A DNA stretch of 64,000 nt. Source: Myxococcus sp. RHSTA-1-4. GTDB lineage: Bacteria > Myxococcota > Myxococcia > Myxococcales > Myxococcaceae. Location of the stretch: assembly GCF_020037125.1 (NCBI RefSeq), contig NZ_JAIQDG010000020.1:124001-188000 (forward strand). The letters run 5' to 3'. Below are positions 35,631 to 43,787 of this stretch, one piece after another; positions within the stretch are counted from its first letter, which is position 1, and each line of letters starts with the position of its first letter. The position numbers and the translations under genes were made by a program. Under the pieces are notes generated by a model. That model was given only the letters and a program-made list of their open reading frames with translations. It did not search any database and was not told the origin of the DNA.

Positions 35631-36599
35631 TCAACGCCCGGAGAACACGCCCAGCGCGCGGAACTTCGCGTACCGGTCCTGCACCAGTTCATCGGGCGAC
35701 AGCTCGGCGAGCTGGCTCAGGTGCTTGCGCAGCGCCTTGCCCAGCGCCTCGGCCGTCTTCGCGGGGTCGCGGTGGGCGCCGCCCGGGGGCTCGGCCACCA
35801 CCTCGTCCACAATCTTCATCTCCAGCAGGTCCCTGGCCGTGAGCTTCATCGCGTCCGCCGCCTTGTCCGCCTTGGTGGCGTCGCGGAAGAGGATGGAGGC
35901 GCAGCCCTCCGGGGAGATGACCGAGTAGACGCTGTTCTGCAGCATCAGCACGCGGTTGCCCACGCCGATGGCCAGCGCGCCGCCCGAGCCGCCCTCGCCC
36001 ACCACGGTGGAGATGATGGGAACCTTCAGCCGGCTCATCACCTCCAGGTTGACGGCGATGGCCTCCGCCTGCCCCCGCTCCTCCGCGCCGATGCCCGGGT
36101 ACGCGCCCGGCGTGTCCACGAAGGTGAGGATGGGCTTCTCGAAGCGCTCGGCCAGCTCCATCAGGCGGCGGGCCTTGCGGTAGCCCTCCGGGCGCGGCAT
36201 GCCGAAGTTGCGCGCCATGTTCTCCTTGGTGTTGCGGCCCTTCTGGTGGCCCATCACCATCACCGGCTTGCCGTCGAAGCGCGCGAAGCCACCGACGATG
36301 GACGGGTCCTCGCCGAAGTGCCGGTCACCGCACAGCTCCACGAAGTCGGTGAACAGGAACTGGACGTAGTCGAGGAAGTACGGGCGGTTCGGGTGGCGGG
36401 ACATCTGCACCACCTGCCACCGCGACAGGTCACTGAAGATCTCCGCCTGGAGCTTCTTCGCCTTCTTCTCGAGCTTGGCGATCTCAGACGTGAAGTCCGC
36501 CGAACCTCCGGTGGACAACACCTTCAGCTCCTCGATCTTCTTCTCCAGCTCGATGATGGGACGCTCGAAGTCGAGCGCGTAGGTGGTACCGATTGCCAT
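35631..36599 (-). CDS. accA: Acetyl-CoA carboxylase carboxyltransferase, alpha subunit
   Basis: Transfers the carboxyl group from biotin to acetyl-CoA to form malonyl-CoA, the first step in fatty-acid synthesis, with AccD. The 322-residue length matches the family. Motifs: [13 protein letters not shown] at the N-terminus, [41 protein letters not shown], and [14 protein letters not shown]. It is the first gene of the accA-hisC-cmk run and is divergent from a TPR protein gene across 61 bases. Confidence 0.96.
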   Translation of the reverse strand: MAIGTTYALDFERPIIELEKKIEELKVLSTGGSADFTSEIAKLEKKAKKLQAEIFSDLSRWQVVQMSRHPNRPYFLDYVQFLFTDFVELCGDRHFGEDPSIVGGFARFDGKPVMVMGHQKGRNTKENMARNFGMPRPEGYRKARRLMELAERFEKPILTFVDTPGAYPGIGAEERGQAEAIAVNLEVMSRLKVPIISTVVGEGGSGGALAIGVGNRVLMLQNSVYSVISPEGCASILFRDATKADKAADAMKLTARDLLEMKIVDEVVAEPPGGAHRDPAKTAEALGKALRKHLSQLAELSPDELVQDRYAKFRALGVFSGR

Positions 36600-36660
36600 G
36601 GCGCGGGACTAGCACCAGGGTAAGGCCGCTTTCAACGCGCAAGAGGTTACGCACCCCCCC

Positions 36661-37383
36661 ATGGAATCAACCAGGCCTTCCCTCCGTCGGAAGCATATGT
36701 ACCTCGCCCTTCCGCTAGTCGTCCTGACGCTGACAGCCGCCAGCCCAGTCCCCTCCGCGCAGGCGCGCAACACCGAGGGCTTCCGCCTGTACCAGGCCGG
36801 CCGCTACCCGGAGGCCCTGGAAAAGTTCCAGGAGGCCGCCCGGGAGGCGCCGGGCTATGCGCTCGCCCGCTACAACGTCGCGGCCACCCTGGGCGTGCTG
36901 CGCAAGCAGGGCAAGGTCTGCGAGTTCAGCGCCCACCGGGACGTCATCGTCGAGCACCTCACCCAGGCGGTGAAGCTGGACGCGCGCCGGCTGGCCCGGG
37001 CGAAGGTGGACCGGGACTTCGACCCCATCCGCGACACGCTCGGCTGGCAGCGCCTGCTGGGCCGCGCTCCGGAGCGGGAGGCGGACGTGCCTCACCTGCT
37101 GCGCGCCGTGTCCTGGTTCGGCCCCGGCGTGGGCGTCTACGGCACCACCCAGGGCCTGCGCTTTACCTCCGCCACCCGGGCCGTGCTGTGGACGAAGGGG
37201 GTGGGGGAGGACGGCGTCCCTCGCCAGCGGCAGGTGGCCGGCACCTACACGGTGCGAGGCCGCTCGGTGGAGCTGCGGCTGAAGGGCCGGGCGCCGCTGG
37301 TGGGAACGCTCACCGAGAAGGGTGCCCTCACCTTCCCCGAGCTGGGCACGTTCACCGACTCACCTTCCGAGTGCGATGCCTGA
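36661..37383 (+). CDS. Exported TPR-like protein
   Basis: A 240-residue protein with a signal peptide (MYLALPLVVLTLTAASPVPSAQA after a basic leader) and one TPR-like unit (about 40-85: EGFRLYQAGRYPEALEKFQ). A beta-rich second half contains the SWFGPGVGVYGT stretch and a repeat-like ETL/GTF ending with one late Cys. Function unknown. It could start at the internal ATG at 36697, just before the signal core. Confidence 0.7.
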   Translation: MESTRPSLRRKHMYLALPLVVLTLTAASPVPSAQARNTEGFRLYQAGRYPEALEKFQEAAREAPGYALARYNVAATLGVLRKQGKVCEFSAHRDVIVEHLTQAVKLDARRLARAKVDRDFDPIRDTLGWQRLLGRAPEREADVPHLLRAVSWFGPGVGVYGTTQGLRFTSATRAVLWTKGVGEDGVPRQRQVAGTYTVRGRSVELRLKGRAPLVGTLTEKGALTFPELGTFTDSPSECDA

Positions 37384-37576
37384 GACACCCCGGCCGTCAG
37401 TGATGGCCCACGGGCATTCGACGTGACGGGCCCCGCACGCTTACACGGGAAGCCCGCTGCCGGGCCTTGGCGCGCACGACGCAACCCGTCATCTTGCGCG
37501 GCGGGGGCAGCGGGGTCGGCAGTTGTCTTGGGGCAGTACCGGGGCTGGAGGCACGCGGGTGGCGAGCCCCCTCTTT

Positions 37577-39544
37577 TCAGGCCGCCTTGATCTTCGCCGC
37601 GGGCGGAGACAGCGCGTACCACGCGGTGCGGAACGCCTTCAGCTCGCGCAGGCCCGCCGGGTGGCGGCCGAGCGCGGGAGCCATGGTGACGGGCAGGCCC
37701 AGCTTCTTCTCGATGGCCTTGGCCGCGTTCAGCTCCAGCTTGCGGCGGTTCTCACACTTCTCGCAGGTGGACTTGGGGCCCACGCGGTTGACGAGCACCC
37801 GCTCCACCGGGAGCTTCTTCTCCTTGAGGTACTCCACCAGCCGCTCGGTGCGGGCGGCGGCCAGCTCCTCGCCGCGCGTGACGACGACGAAGCGCGCCTC
37901 GCTCGGGGAGGCCAGCGCCTCCTCGAAGCGCTTCACATGCTTGATCATCGCCGCGATGTCGTCCGCCAGCTCGCCCAGCCCCTTCGCGCGGTGCTTGCTC
38001 AGCACGGTGTGCAGCGCGCCCAGCCACGTCTTGGCCGTCTCCGCCAGCTCCACCACGCGCACCGCCGTCACCACCGGCGCCGAGTCCACCACGATGCGCT
38101 TGAAGCGCTCCTGCACCAGCGCGTCGGTGAGGCAGGACAGCGCCGCCAGCTCGTCGATGCCCGGGGGCGCGCACTCCAGCAGGTTGCGCAGGTAGAGCAG
38201 ATCCGCCGGCACCTCGCTGCCCGCCCTGGGCGCGCCCTCGAAGGCCTTCTCCGCCTTCTCCTTCAGCCGCTTGCGCAGGGCGTTGAACCAGCCGGCGATG
38301 TCCAGCTCGCGCGCGTACAGGCCCTTGGTGCCCTTCACCTGCGTCTCGGTGTCCGTCAGCCGGCTCTGCAGCACGTCCGACAGCGAGTGCGAGGGGTCCG
38401 TGGAGATGAGGAGCACCGGCCCCTCCTTCTCCGTCAGCGTCACCGCGGCCGCGGCGGCGCACGAGCTCTTGCCCACGCCACCCTGGCCCACGAAGAAGAT
38501 CAGCCGCGTGGGAGGCAGCGGCGGCGCGGCGATGGGAGGCATGGACGGCGCGCGCACCAGCGCCGGGGGACCTTCCGCCGCGACGAACTCCAGCGCCTTC
38601 GTCTCCTTGCCACCCGCCCACGCCTTGGCGAACAGGGCCAGCCCGTCCAGCCCGCGGGGCGCCACCTCGCGCTTGCCCAGCAGGTGCACTGGCACCGCCT
38701 TGTCCAGCGCCTGGAACTTGCGAACGTGCGGGGCCTGGAGGCCCCGGCGGCCCTGGCACGCCGGACAGCCGTCCCGCTCCTCCACCTGGTTGACGACGAT
38801 CTCCGTCACCGGCAGCCCGCGCTCGCGAAGCTGCGTGAAGAGCATGCGCGTCTGCGCCTCGGGCACCGGCTCCGCCAGCGCGACGAGGTGGAAGGCCGTG
38901 CGCGCGGGGTCCTTCAGCAGCGCGAGCAGCTTCTCCGCCTTCTGCTCCAGCGCCTCCAGGAAGCCCGGCGCGGCGGTCTCCGCGGCCTTCTTGCCCTTGC
39001 CCGTGGCCGCCGGCTTCGCGCCGCCCGCCTTCACCAGGCCCAGGAACTTGCGCAGCCCCACCGGCAGGTCGAACAGCCGCAGCGTGTGGCTCGTGGGCGC
39101 CGCGTCGACGATGATCCGGTCGAACTCGCGCTCCTTGCCCTCGAGCAGATCCACCACGTGGAAGAGGCTGATCAGCTCCTCCAGGCCCGGCACCGCCTGC
39201 TGGTACAGCTTGCCCAGGTCCTCGTCGGAGATGTGCGTGCCCTTCGCCGCCGCCTTCTGCAGCGCGGGCAGGTAGTCCGCCAGGAAGGGCTTCATCAGCG
39301 CGGCCGGCTCGAGCTCCAGGGCGTACACCCCACCCTCGCCCTTGCCCGGCACCAGCTTCGTCGGCTTCGCCGCGAGCTTCTTCTTCACGAGGTCCGACAG
39401 GGAACGCACCGGGTCCAGCGACACGAGCAGGACACGTTCCTTCGGGGCGTCTTCCGACAACCGCAACGCGTACGCTGCCGCGAGCGTGGTCTTGCCTACC
39501 CCGCCCTTGCCTCCGAAGAAGTGAAGAACTCGCGCGTCGCTCAT
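37577..39544 (-). CDS. Tandem GET3/ArsA-type ATPase (two fused halves)
   Basis: A 655-residue fusion of two ArsA/Get3-like ATPase domains. Half 1 has the deviant Walker A GGKGGVGKTT (residues 11-20) and half 2 has GQGGVGKSS (around 350), where the signature Lys is replaced by Gln. Each half has a Cys pair, CPAC and CEKC, at the place where eukaryotic Get3 has its zinc-binding CxxC. A Pro-rich hinge (PPIAAPPLPP) joins them. Family members insert tail-anchored proteins or drive arsenite export; no arsB or arsenic gene is nearby. Start ATG at 39544 with GGAAGG upstream is preferred over one 12 codons earlier. It probably acts in the cytoplasm. Confidence 0.85.
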   Translation of the reverse strand: MSDARVLHFFGGKGGVGKTTLAAAYALRLSEDAPKERVLLVSLDPVRSLSDLVKKKLAAKPTKLVPGKGEGGVYALELEPAALMKPFLADYLPALQKAAAKGTHISDEDLGKLYQQAVPGLEELISLFHVVDLLEGKEREFDRIIVDAAPTSHTLRLFDLPVGLRKFLGLVKAGGAKPAATGKGKKAAETAAPGFLEALEQKAEKLLALLKDPARTAFHLVALAEPVPEAQTRMLFTQLRERGLPVTEIVVNQVEERDGCPACQGRRGLQAPHVRKFQALDKAVPVHLLGKREVAPRGLDGLALFAKAWAGGKETKALEFVAAEGPPALVRAPSMPPIAAPPLPPTRLIFFVGQGGVGKSSCAAAAAVTLTEKEGPVLLISTDPSHSLSDVLQSRLTDTETQVKGTKGLYARELDIAGWFNALRKRLKEKAEKAFEGAPRAGSEVPADLLYLRNLLECAPPGIDELAALSCLTDALVQERFKRIVVDSAPVVTAVRVVELAETAKTWLGALHTVLSKHRAKGLGELADDIAAMIKHVKRFEEALASPSEARFVVVTRGEELAAARTERLVEYLKEKKLPVERVLVNRVGPKSTCEKCENRRKLELNAAKAIEKKLGLPVTMAPALGRHPAGLRELKAFRTAWYALSPPAAKIKAA

Positions 39545-39802
39545 TGGGTTGTGGCCTTCCTTGTGCCCCCCCGGCGGCACTGATGCACTCTCCAGAACGG
39601 CCAGAAGAAGGCGCCGGAGTCACCCGGTGCGTGGACCTGTGCGGCCGGGCCCTCCCTGTGGGTGGGAGATTACCGCAGAATCCCCCGTCCAGAGGTCAAA
39701 AGTCAAGAATTGACGCGGGGTTTCGAGGCTGGAACGGCCCTCTGGAAGGCCCCCCTCCGAGCCCCGCCAAGCACGCGGAATCCGGAGGGGATTTCCTACC
39801 CG

Positions 39803-41248
39803 TCAGGTCAGCGGGCGCAGCCCGTTGGGACCGAGCGGTCCGTCGCCTACCGGCCCTCCCAGGGGACTTGCGTCGCGCACCGGGGACTGCTGCGCGCGGG
39901 CCTCGGCCGCGTAGCGGTTGAGCTTGTTGTACAGCGTCTTCTCGCTCACCCCGAGCACCTCCGCGGTGCGGGCCTTGTTGTTCCCGTTCCGCTGGAGGCT
40001 GCCGAGGATGTACTCCCGCTCCACCGCGTCCAGGCTCAGCCCGAAGGGCAGCCGGAAGGTGTGGCGCTCCGGGGCCTTGCCGGCCATGTCCGGCGGCAGG
40101 TGCTCCCGGGTGATCAGCTCCCCGTCGCAGAGGATCACCGCGCGCTCCACGGCGTTGCGCAATTCGCGGATGTTGCCGGGCCAGTCGTAGTTCTTCAGCA
40201 CCTCCATGGCCTCCGGGTGCACGCCGCTGACGCGCTTGGCGGAGTCCCCCCGGAACTTGTCCACGAAGTGCTGCACGAGGATGGGCACGTCCTCCCGCCG
40301 CTCGCGCAGGGGCGGCAGGTGGATCTGGAACACGTTGAGGCGGAAGTAGAGGTCCTCCCGGAACCGCCCGTTCTTGATCTCCTGCTTGAGGTCGCGGTTG
40401 GTGGCGCACAGCACGCGCACGTCCACCTCGATCTCCACCTTGCCGCCCAGCCGCCGCAGCCGCCCCTCCTCCAGCACGCGCAGCAGCTTCGCCTGCAGCT
40501 CCAGGGGAATCTCGCCCAACTCGTCCAGGAACAGCGTGCCGCCGTGCGCCATCTCGAACACGCCGGGCCGGCGCTGATCCGCGCCGGTGAAGGCGCCGCG
40601 CTCGTGGCCGAACAGCTCGGACTCGATGAGCGTGTGGGGGATGGACGCGCAGTTGATGGCGATGAAGGGCTTGTCGCGCCGCAGGGACAGGTTGTGGACG
40701 GCGCGCGCCACCACCTCCTTGCCCGTGCCGGACTCGCCGCTGATGGACACGCTGGCCTTGGAGGGGGCCACCTTCTCCACCAGCTCAATCACCTTCCGCA
40801 TGCCGGCGGACTGGGCGATGAGGTCCGACGAGCCGAGCTGCTTCAGCCGCCGCCGCAGCGTCTGCACCTCGCGCAGGGTCTCCTTCTTCTCCAGCGCCCG
40901 GTCGATGCAGACCTTCAGCCGCGCGGTGTCGAGCGGCTTGACGATGAAGTCGTAGGCGCCCTCGCGGATGGCCTCCACCGCGGCGTCGATGGTGCCGCGC
41001 CCCGTGAGGAAGACCACCGGGCAGTCCGGCAGCTCCTCCTTCAGGTTGCGCAGCAGCCACAGGCCATCCGTCTCCGGCATGGCCAGGTCCGACAGGACGA
41101 CGTCCGGCCGGAACTCACCCGCCTTGCGGAGTGCGTCGTGCCCGTCGAATGCGATCTCGACCTTGTGCCCCCAGGTGCTGAGCATCTCTGCCAGCGCCTC
41201 GCACGTGTCGCGTTCGTCATCCACGGCCAGGATTCGTGCGCTGCCCAA
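39803..41248 (-). CDS. Sigma-54-dependent response regulator (NtrC type)
   Basis: The 481-residue protein has a receiver domain (residues 1-120; acidic pair at 10-11, phospho-Asp54, Lys in DFIVKP), an AAA+ domain (about 145-380; [14 protein letters not shown] loop, Walker [10 protein letters not shown]) and a Fis-type helix-turn-helix ([17 protein letters not shown]). A Pro/Gly-rich tail ends the protein. The start is TTG with GGGAGG at eight bases, a strong site. It is immediately downstream of a histidine-kinase-like gene and should be its partner. Targets unknown. Confidence 0.93.
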   Translation of the reverse strand: MGSARILAVDDERDTCEALAEMLSTWGHKVEIAFDGHDALRKAGEFRPDVVLSDLAMPETDGLWLLRNLKEELPDCPVVFLTGRGTIDAAVEAIREGAYDFIVKPLDTARLKVCIDRALEKKETLREVQTLRRRLKQLGSSDLIAQSAGMRKVIELVEKVAPSKASVSISGESGTGKEVVARAVHNLSLRRDKPFIAINCASIPHTLIESELFGHERGAFTGADQRRPGVFEMAHGGTLFLDELGEIPLELQAKLLRVLEEGRLRRLGGKVEIEVDVRVLCATNRDLKQEIKNGRFREDLYFRLNVFQIHLPPLRERREDVPILVQHFVDKFRGDSAKRVSGVHPEAMEVLKNYDWPGNIRELRNAVERAVILCDGELITREHLPPDMAGKAPERHTFRLPFGLSLDAVEREYILGSLQRNGNNKARTAEVLGVSEKTLYNKLNRYAAEARAQQSPVRDASPLGGPVGDGPLGPNGLRPLT

Positions 41249-41326
41249 GTTGAAGACCTCCCGTACTGCGTCGTGACGCGAAGTTGTGAACCCGAGAGAA
41301 AGGCTCCGGTGCTCCGGGACCGCGCC

Positions 41327-42004
41327 TCAGGCGCGGGGGAACACCAGCCGGCACTGCCCGGCGCGCAGCAGCGCCTCCACGCCCAGCTGCGCGCAGCGCA
41401 GCTCCAGGGCCGCCACCACGTCCGGCTGGCTCTCCACGGGGGCCCCCGTGTCCTCCACCTCCAGCACCGCCGAGTCCCCTTCCGCCCGCACCCGCACGCG
41501 CACCGCCCCACCGCCGTCCGCCCGCCGGAAGGCGCGCAGCAGCGCCTGCGTCAGGAAGAAGCCCAGCTCGGACGTGTCCGCCAGCCGCACCCGCACCCCG
41601 GCCTCCACCGCCACCTGCACCTGCACCCGGCGCTTGCGGCCCTCGTGGGCCAGCACCCCCAGGGCGCGCGTGGCGGCCTCGGACAGGTCGGCCTCGCCCG
41701 GCGTCCCAGGCCGGTGGACGATGAACTCCGAGAACTGGCGGAGGATGCCGTCCACGCGCTGGATCTGCTCGCGCATGGCCTTGAGGTTCTTCTCCTGCGA
41801 GGCAGGCACCTGCCCCGTCTCCGCCTTCAGCTTCTCGGAGAGGACCTCCAGGTGGATGGCCAGCGCGTTGAGCGGGTTGCGCACGTCGTGCAGCAGGCTG
41901 TCCATCAGCGTCGCCACCACGCCATAGCGGGCCGCGCCCACCATGGGGTCCGACGCCTCCTGGACAGAGGGTGCATTACTGGACACAGCCGTTGAGCTAA
42001 CCAA
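41327..42004 (-). CDS. Degenerate histidine kinase, partner of the NtrC-type regulator
   Basis: The 225-residue protein is short for a histidine kinase and has no sensor or membrane part. The H-box DSLLHDVRNPLNAL has a phospho-accepting His39, but the ATP-binding part is degenerate: ELGFFLTQALLRAF lacks the N-box Asn, VEDTGAP is a reduced G1 box, and the G2 loop is missing. It may act as a phosphotransfer protein or phosphatase rather than a kinase. Start: TTG at 42004 with GAGGAG six bases upstream; ATG at 41944 after AGGAGG is an alternative. A sigma-70-type promoter lies at 42060-42088. Confidence 0.7.
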   Translation of the reverse strand: MVSSTAVSSNAPSVQEASDPMVGAARYGVVATLMDSLLHDVRNPLNALAIHLEVLSEKLKAETGQVPASQEKNLKAMREQIQRVDGILRQFSEFIVHRPGTPGEADLSEAATRALGVLAHEGRKRRVQVQVAVEAGVRVRLADTSELGFFLTQALLRAFRRADGGGAVRVRVRAEGDSAVLEVEDTGAPVESQPDVVAALELRCAQLGVEALLRAGQCRLVFPRA

Positions 42005-42059
42005 CGGAAACTCCTCGGGTTTTTGCCGCTCTCCCCGCCCTCGCCCCTGCCGGAGCCAA

Positions 42060-42088
42060 GAGTTAGGGAGCCCCTTCCGGAACGTCAA
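42060..42088 (-). promoter_or_regulatory. Probable promoter of the two-component pair
   Basis: Reading leftward: TTGACG (42088-42083), 17 bases, TAACTC (42065-42060). This would start transcription about 50 bases before the TTG start. The -35 matches the consensus well; the -10 only moderately. Confidence 0.45.
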
Positions 42089-42238
42089 CCCTGGGTCGGT
42101 AATTCTTGCCGGAAGAGGCAAATTCCCGTGCTGGGACGCCCACTTGCGGGGGCTCCCAAGTGTCTCCGGGGCGACGTTTTCCGAGGATCCGCGATCACTC
42201 CGTCCCGCCCTCTGTCGGGCAGTGGACGAAGGTGCGAC

Positions 42239-42691
42239 TCACGCCGTGGTGGCGGGGGGGCGCGCGGCCTCGCCGAGGCCCACGAGTTCCAGCTTCAGCC
42301 GGGCGGCGAACTCGAAGATGCGCGGATCCCTGTAGAATTCGCCGAAGACGATGCGCACCAGGCCCGCGTTGGCGATCAGCTTGAAGCAGGGCCAGCAGGG
42401 GCTGGCGGTGGTGTAGATGGTCGCCCCGTCGATGCCGACGCCGTTGGTGGCCGCCTGGATGATGGCGTTCGCCTCGGCGTGGACGGTGGCCACGCAGTGG
42501 CCGTTCTCCATCATGTGGCCCACGTCGTCGCAGTGCGGCAGGCCGCGGATGGAGCCGTTGTAGCCGGTGGACAGGATGGTCCTGCCCCGCACGATGACGG
42601 CGCCCACATGCTTGCGATCACACGTGGCGCGCGTGGCCACCTGCTTCGCGATGTCCATGAAGTACTGATCCCACGAGACACGTCCGGACAT
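42239..42691 (-). CDS. dCMP deaminase family protein (ComEB-like)
   Basis: Deaminates dCMP to dUMP to feed dTMP synthesis. The 150-residue protein has the zinc-binding HAE motif (His71, Glu73) and PCWPC (Cys99, Cys102), plus a CDRKHVGAVIV start and GYNGSIRGLPHC allosteric/second-metal region. It fits the dCMP deaminase/ComEB group well, but a late-competence role is not implied. ATG has GGAGG six bases upstream. It is followed by the divergent promoter region of the two-component pair. Confidence 0.9.
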   Translation of the reverse strand: MSGRVSWDQYFMDIAKQVATRATCDRKHVGAVIVRGRTILSTGYNGSIRGLPHCDDVGHMMENGHCVATVHAEANAIIQAATNGVGIDGATIYTTASPCWPCFKLIANAGLVRIVFGEFYRDPRIFEFAARLKLELVGLGEAARPPATTA

Positions 42692-42771
42692 GCGATACCT
42701 CCGGGCCGGGATGTAACCCGGCCCGTGAGCGTGTCGAAAAATCCGCCGCTGCACCACCGAGGGTGCGAGTG

Positions 42772-43647
42772 TCAACGCCCCGCCGCGTGAGCCACGCCAC
42801 CCTCGGAGGAGGCGCCGTGCTGGAGCAGCCGCGCGAAGCCCCTGGCCTGGAGGAACTGGCGCACCTTGGCGCTGGGCGCGGCGAACGTCTCGCCGGGCAT
42901 GGGCACGTCGAAGCTGTAGCTCTGCTCCTGCACGGCGAAGTCCACCTTGGCGGTGCGGTAGCCCTCCACGATGGCCAGCAGCTTGCCCGTCTCCAGGCTG
43001 AAGATGCCGCCGCCGGACGCGCCATAGCCGATGGGCGCGTCCGTCTTCACCATCTTCGGGCGCTTCGTCTCGCGGTCCCACTCCACCTGGGACAGCATGC
43101 CGCCGGACAGGGACAGCGCGCGGCCGAAGGGAGACGCCGCCACCACCACGTCCTCGCCTGGCTCCAGCTCCGCGTCGTCCGCGAGCTTCACCGCCGGCAG
43201 GTCCAGGCCCGGCACGCGCACCAGCGCCAGGTCCATGTCCGGCACCTGCCCGGTGGCCGCCACCTCGCCGGTGTGCTCGAGCACGTCGCCCCGGCGGTCC
43301 ACCAGGACACGCAGGACGGGCTCCTTCAGGTGGCCCATCTCCACCGCGTGCGCGTTGGTGACGACCCAGGCCACCACCCCGCCCTTCTCGTCGCGCTCGG
43401 AGCCCACCACCACGCCGGACGCCGCGCTGCGCGCCTTGCCGCCGTCGGAAATCTGGAGGCGCACGTTGTGCGGGAGGATGCGCCGCACCCGCTCCTTGCG
43501 GGACGGCCTCGGGGCCTCGGGCCGGGCCACCACGCGCTCCACGGGGGCCGCCTGGGGCGCGGGAGCGCTGGCGGCCTGCTGCGAGGGCGCACTGGCGCAA
43601 GACACGAGGGCGAGCAGGGCGGGGACGCCCGGGAAGAAGCGGCTCAT
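42772..43647 (-). CDS. Lipoprotein trypsin-like serine protease
   Basis: A 291-residue protein with a lipobox (ALVSC, Cys17) and an Ala/Pro-rich linker, then a trypsin-fold domain: His100 (TNAHAV), Asp139 (DMDLAL) and Ser211 (YGASGGG). All three catalytic residues are present. No PDZ domain. It is therefore an envelope-anchored peptidase, distinct from the soluble one at 4.8-6.1 kb. ATG has GGAG at five bases. Confidence 0.82.
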   Translation of the reverse strand: MSRFFPGVPALLALVSCASAPSQQAASAPAPQAAPVERVVARPEAPRPSRKERVRRILPHNVRLQISDGGKARSAASGVVVGSERDEKGGVVAWVVTNAHAVEMGHLKEPVLRVLVDRRGDVLEHTGEVAATGQVPDMDLALVRVPGLDLPAVKLADDAELEPGEDVVVAASPFGRALSLSGGMLSQVEWDRETKRPKMVKTDAPIGYGASGGGIFSLETGKLLAIVEGYRTAKVDFAVQEQSYSFDVPMPGETFAAPSAKVRQFLQARGFARLLQHGASSEGGVAHAAGR

Positions 43648-43787
43648 CGACTCTCCGGTGGGGGGGAACGGCTGCGCTACCGCTACGAGGATGCAACTCG
43701 TTTGCAGCCCCCATCATCCCGAGCCACCACCGGCATTGGAAGCAGGCGTCCGGCGAGGCCCCGGCCGCCTGCCCGCTCACGCGCGGC

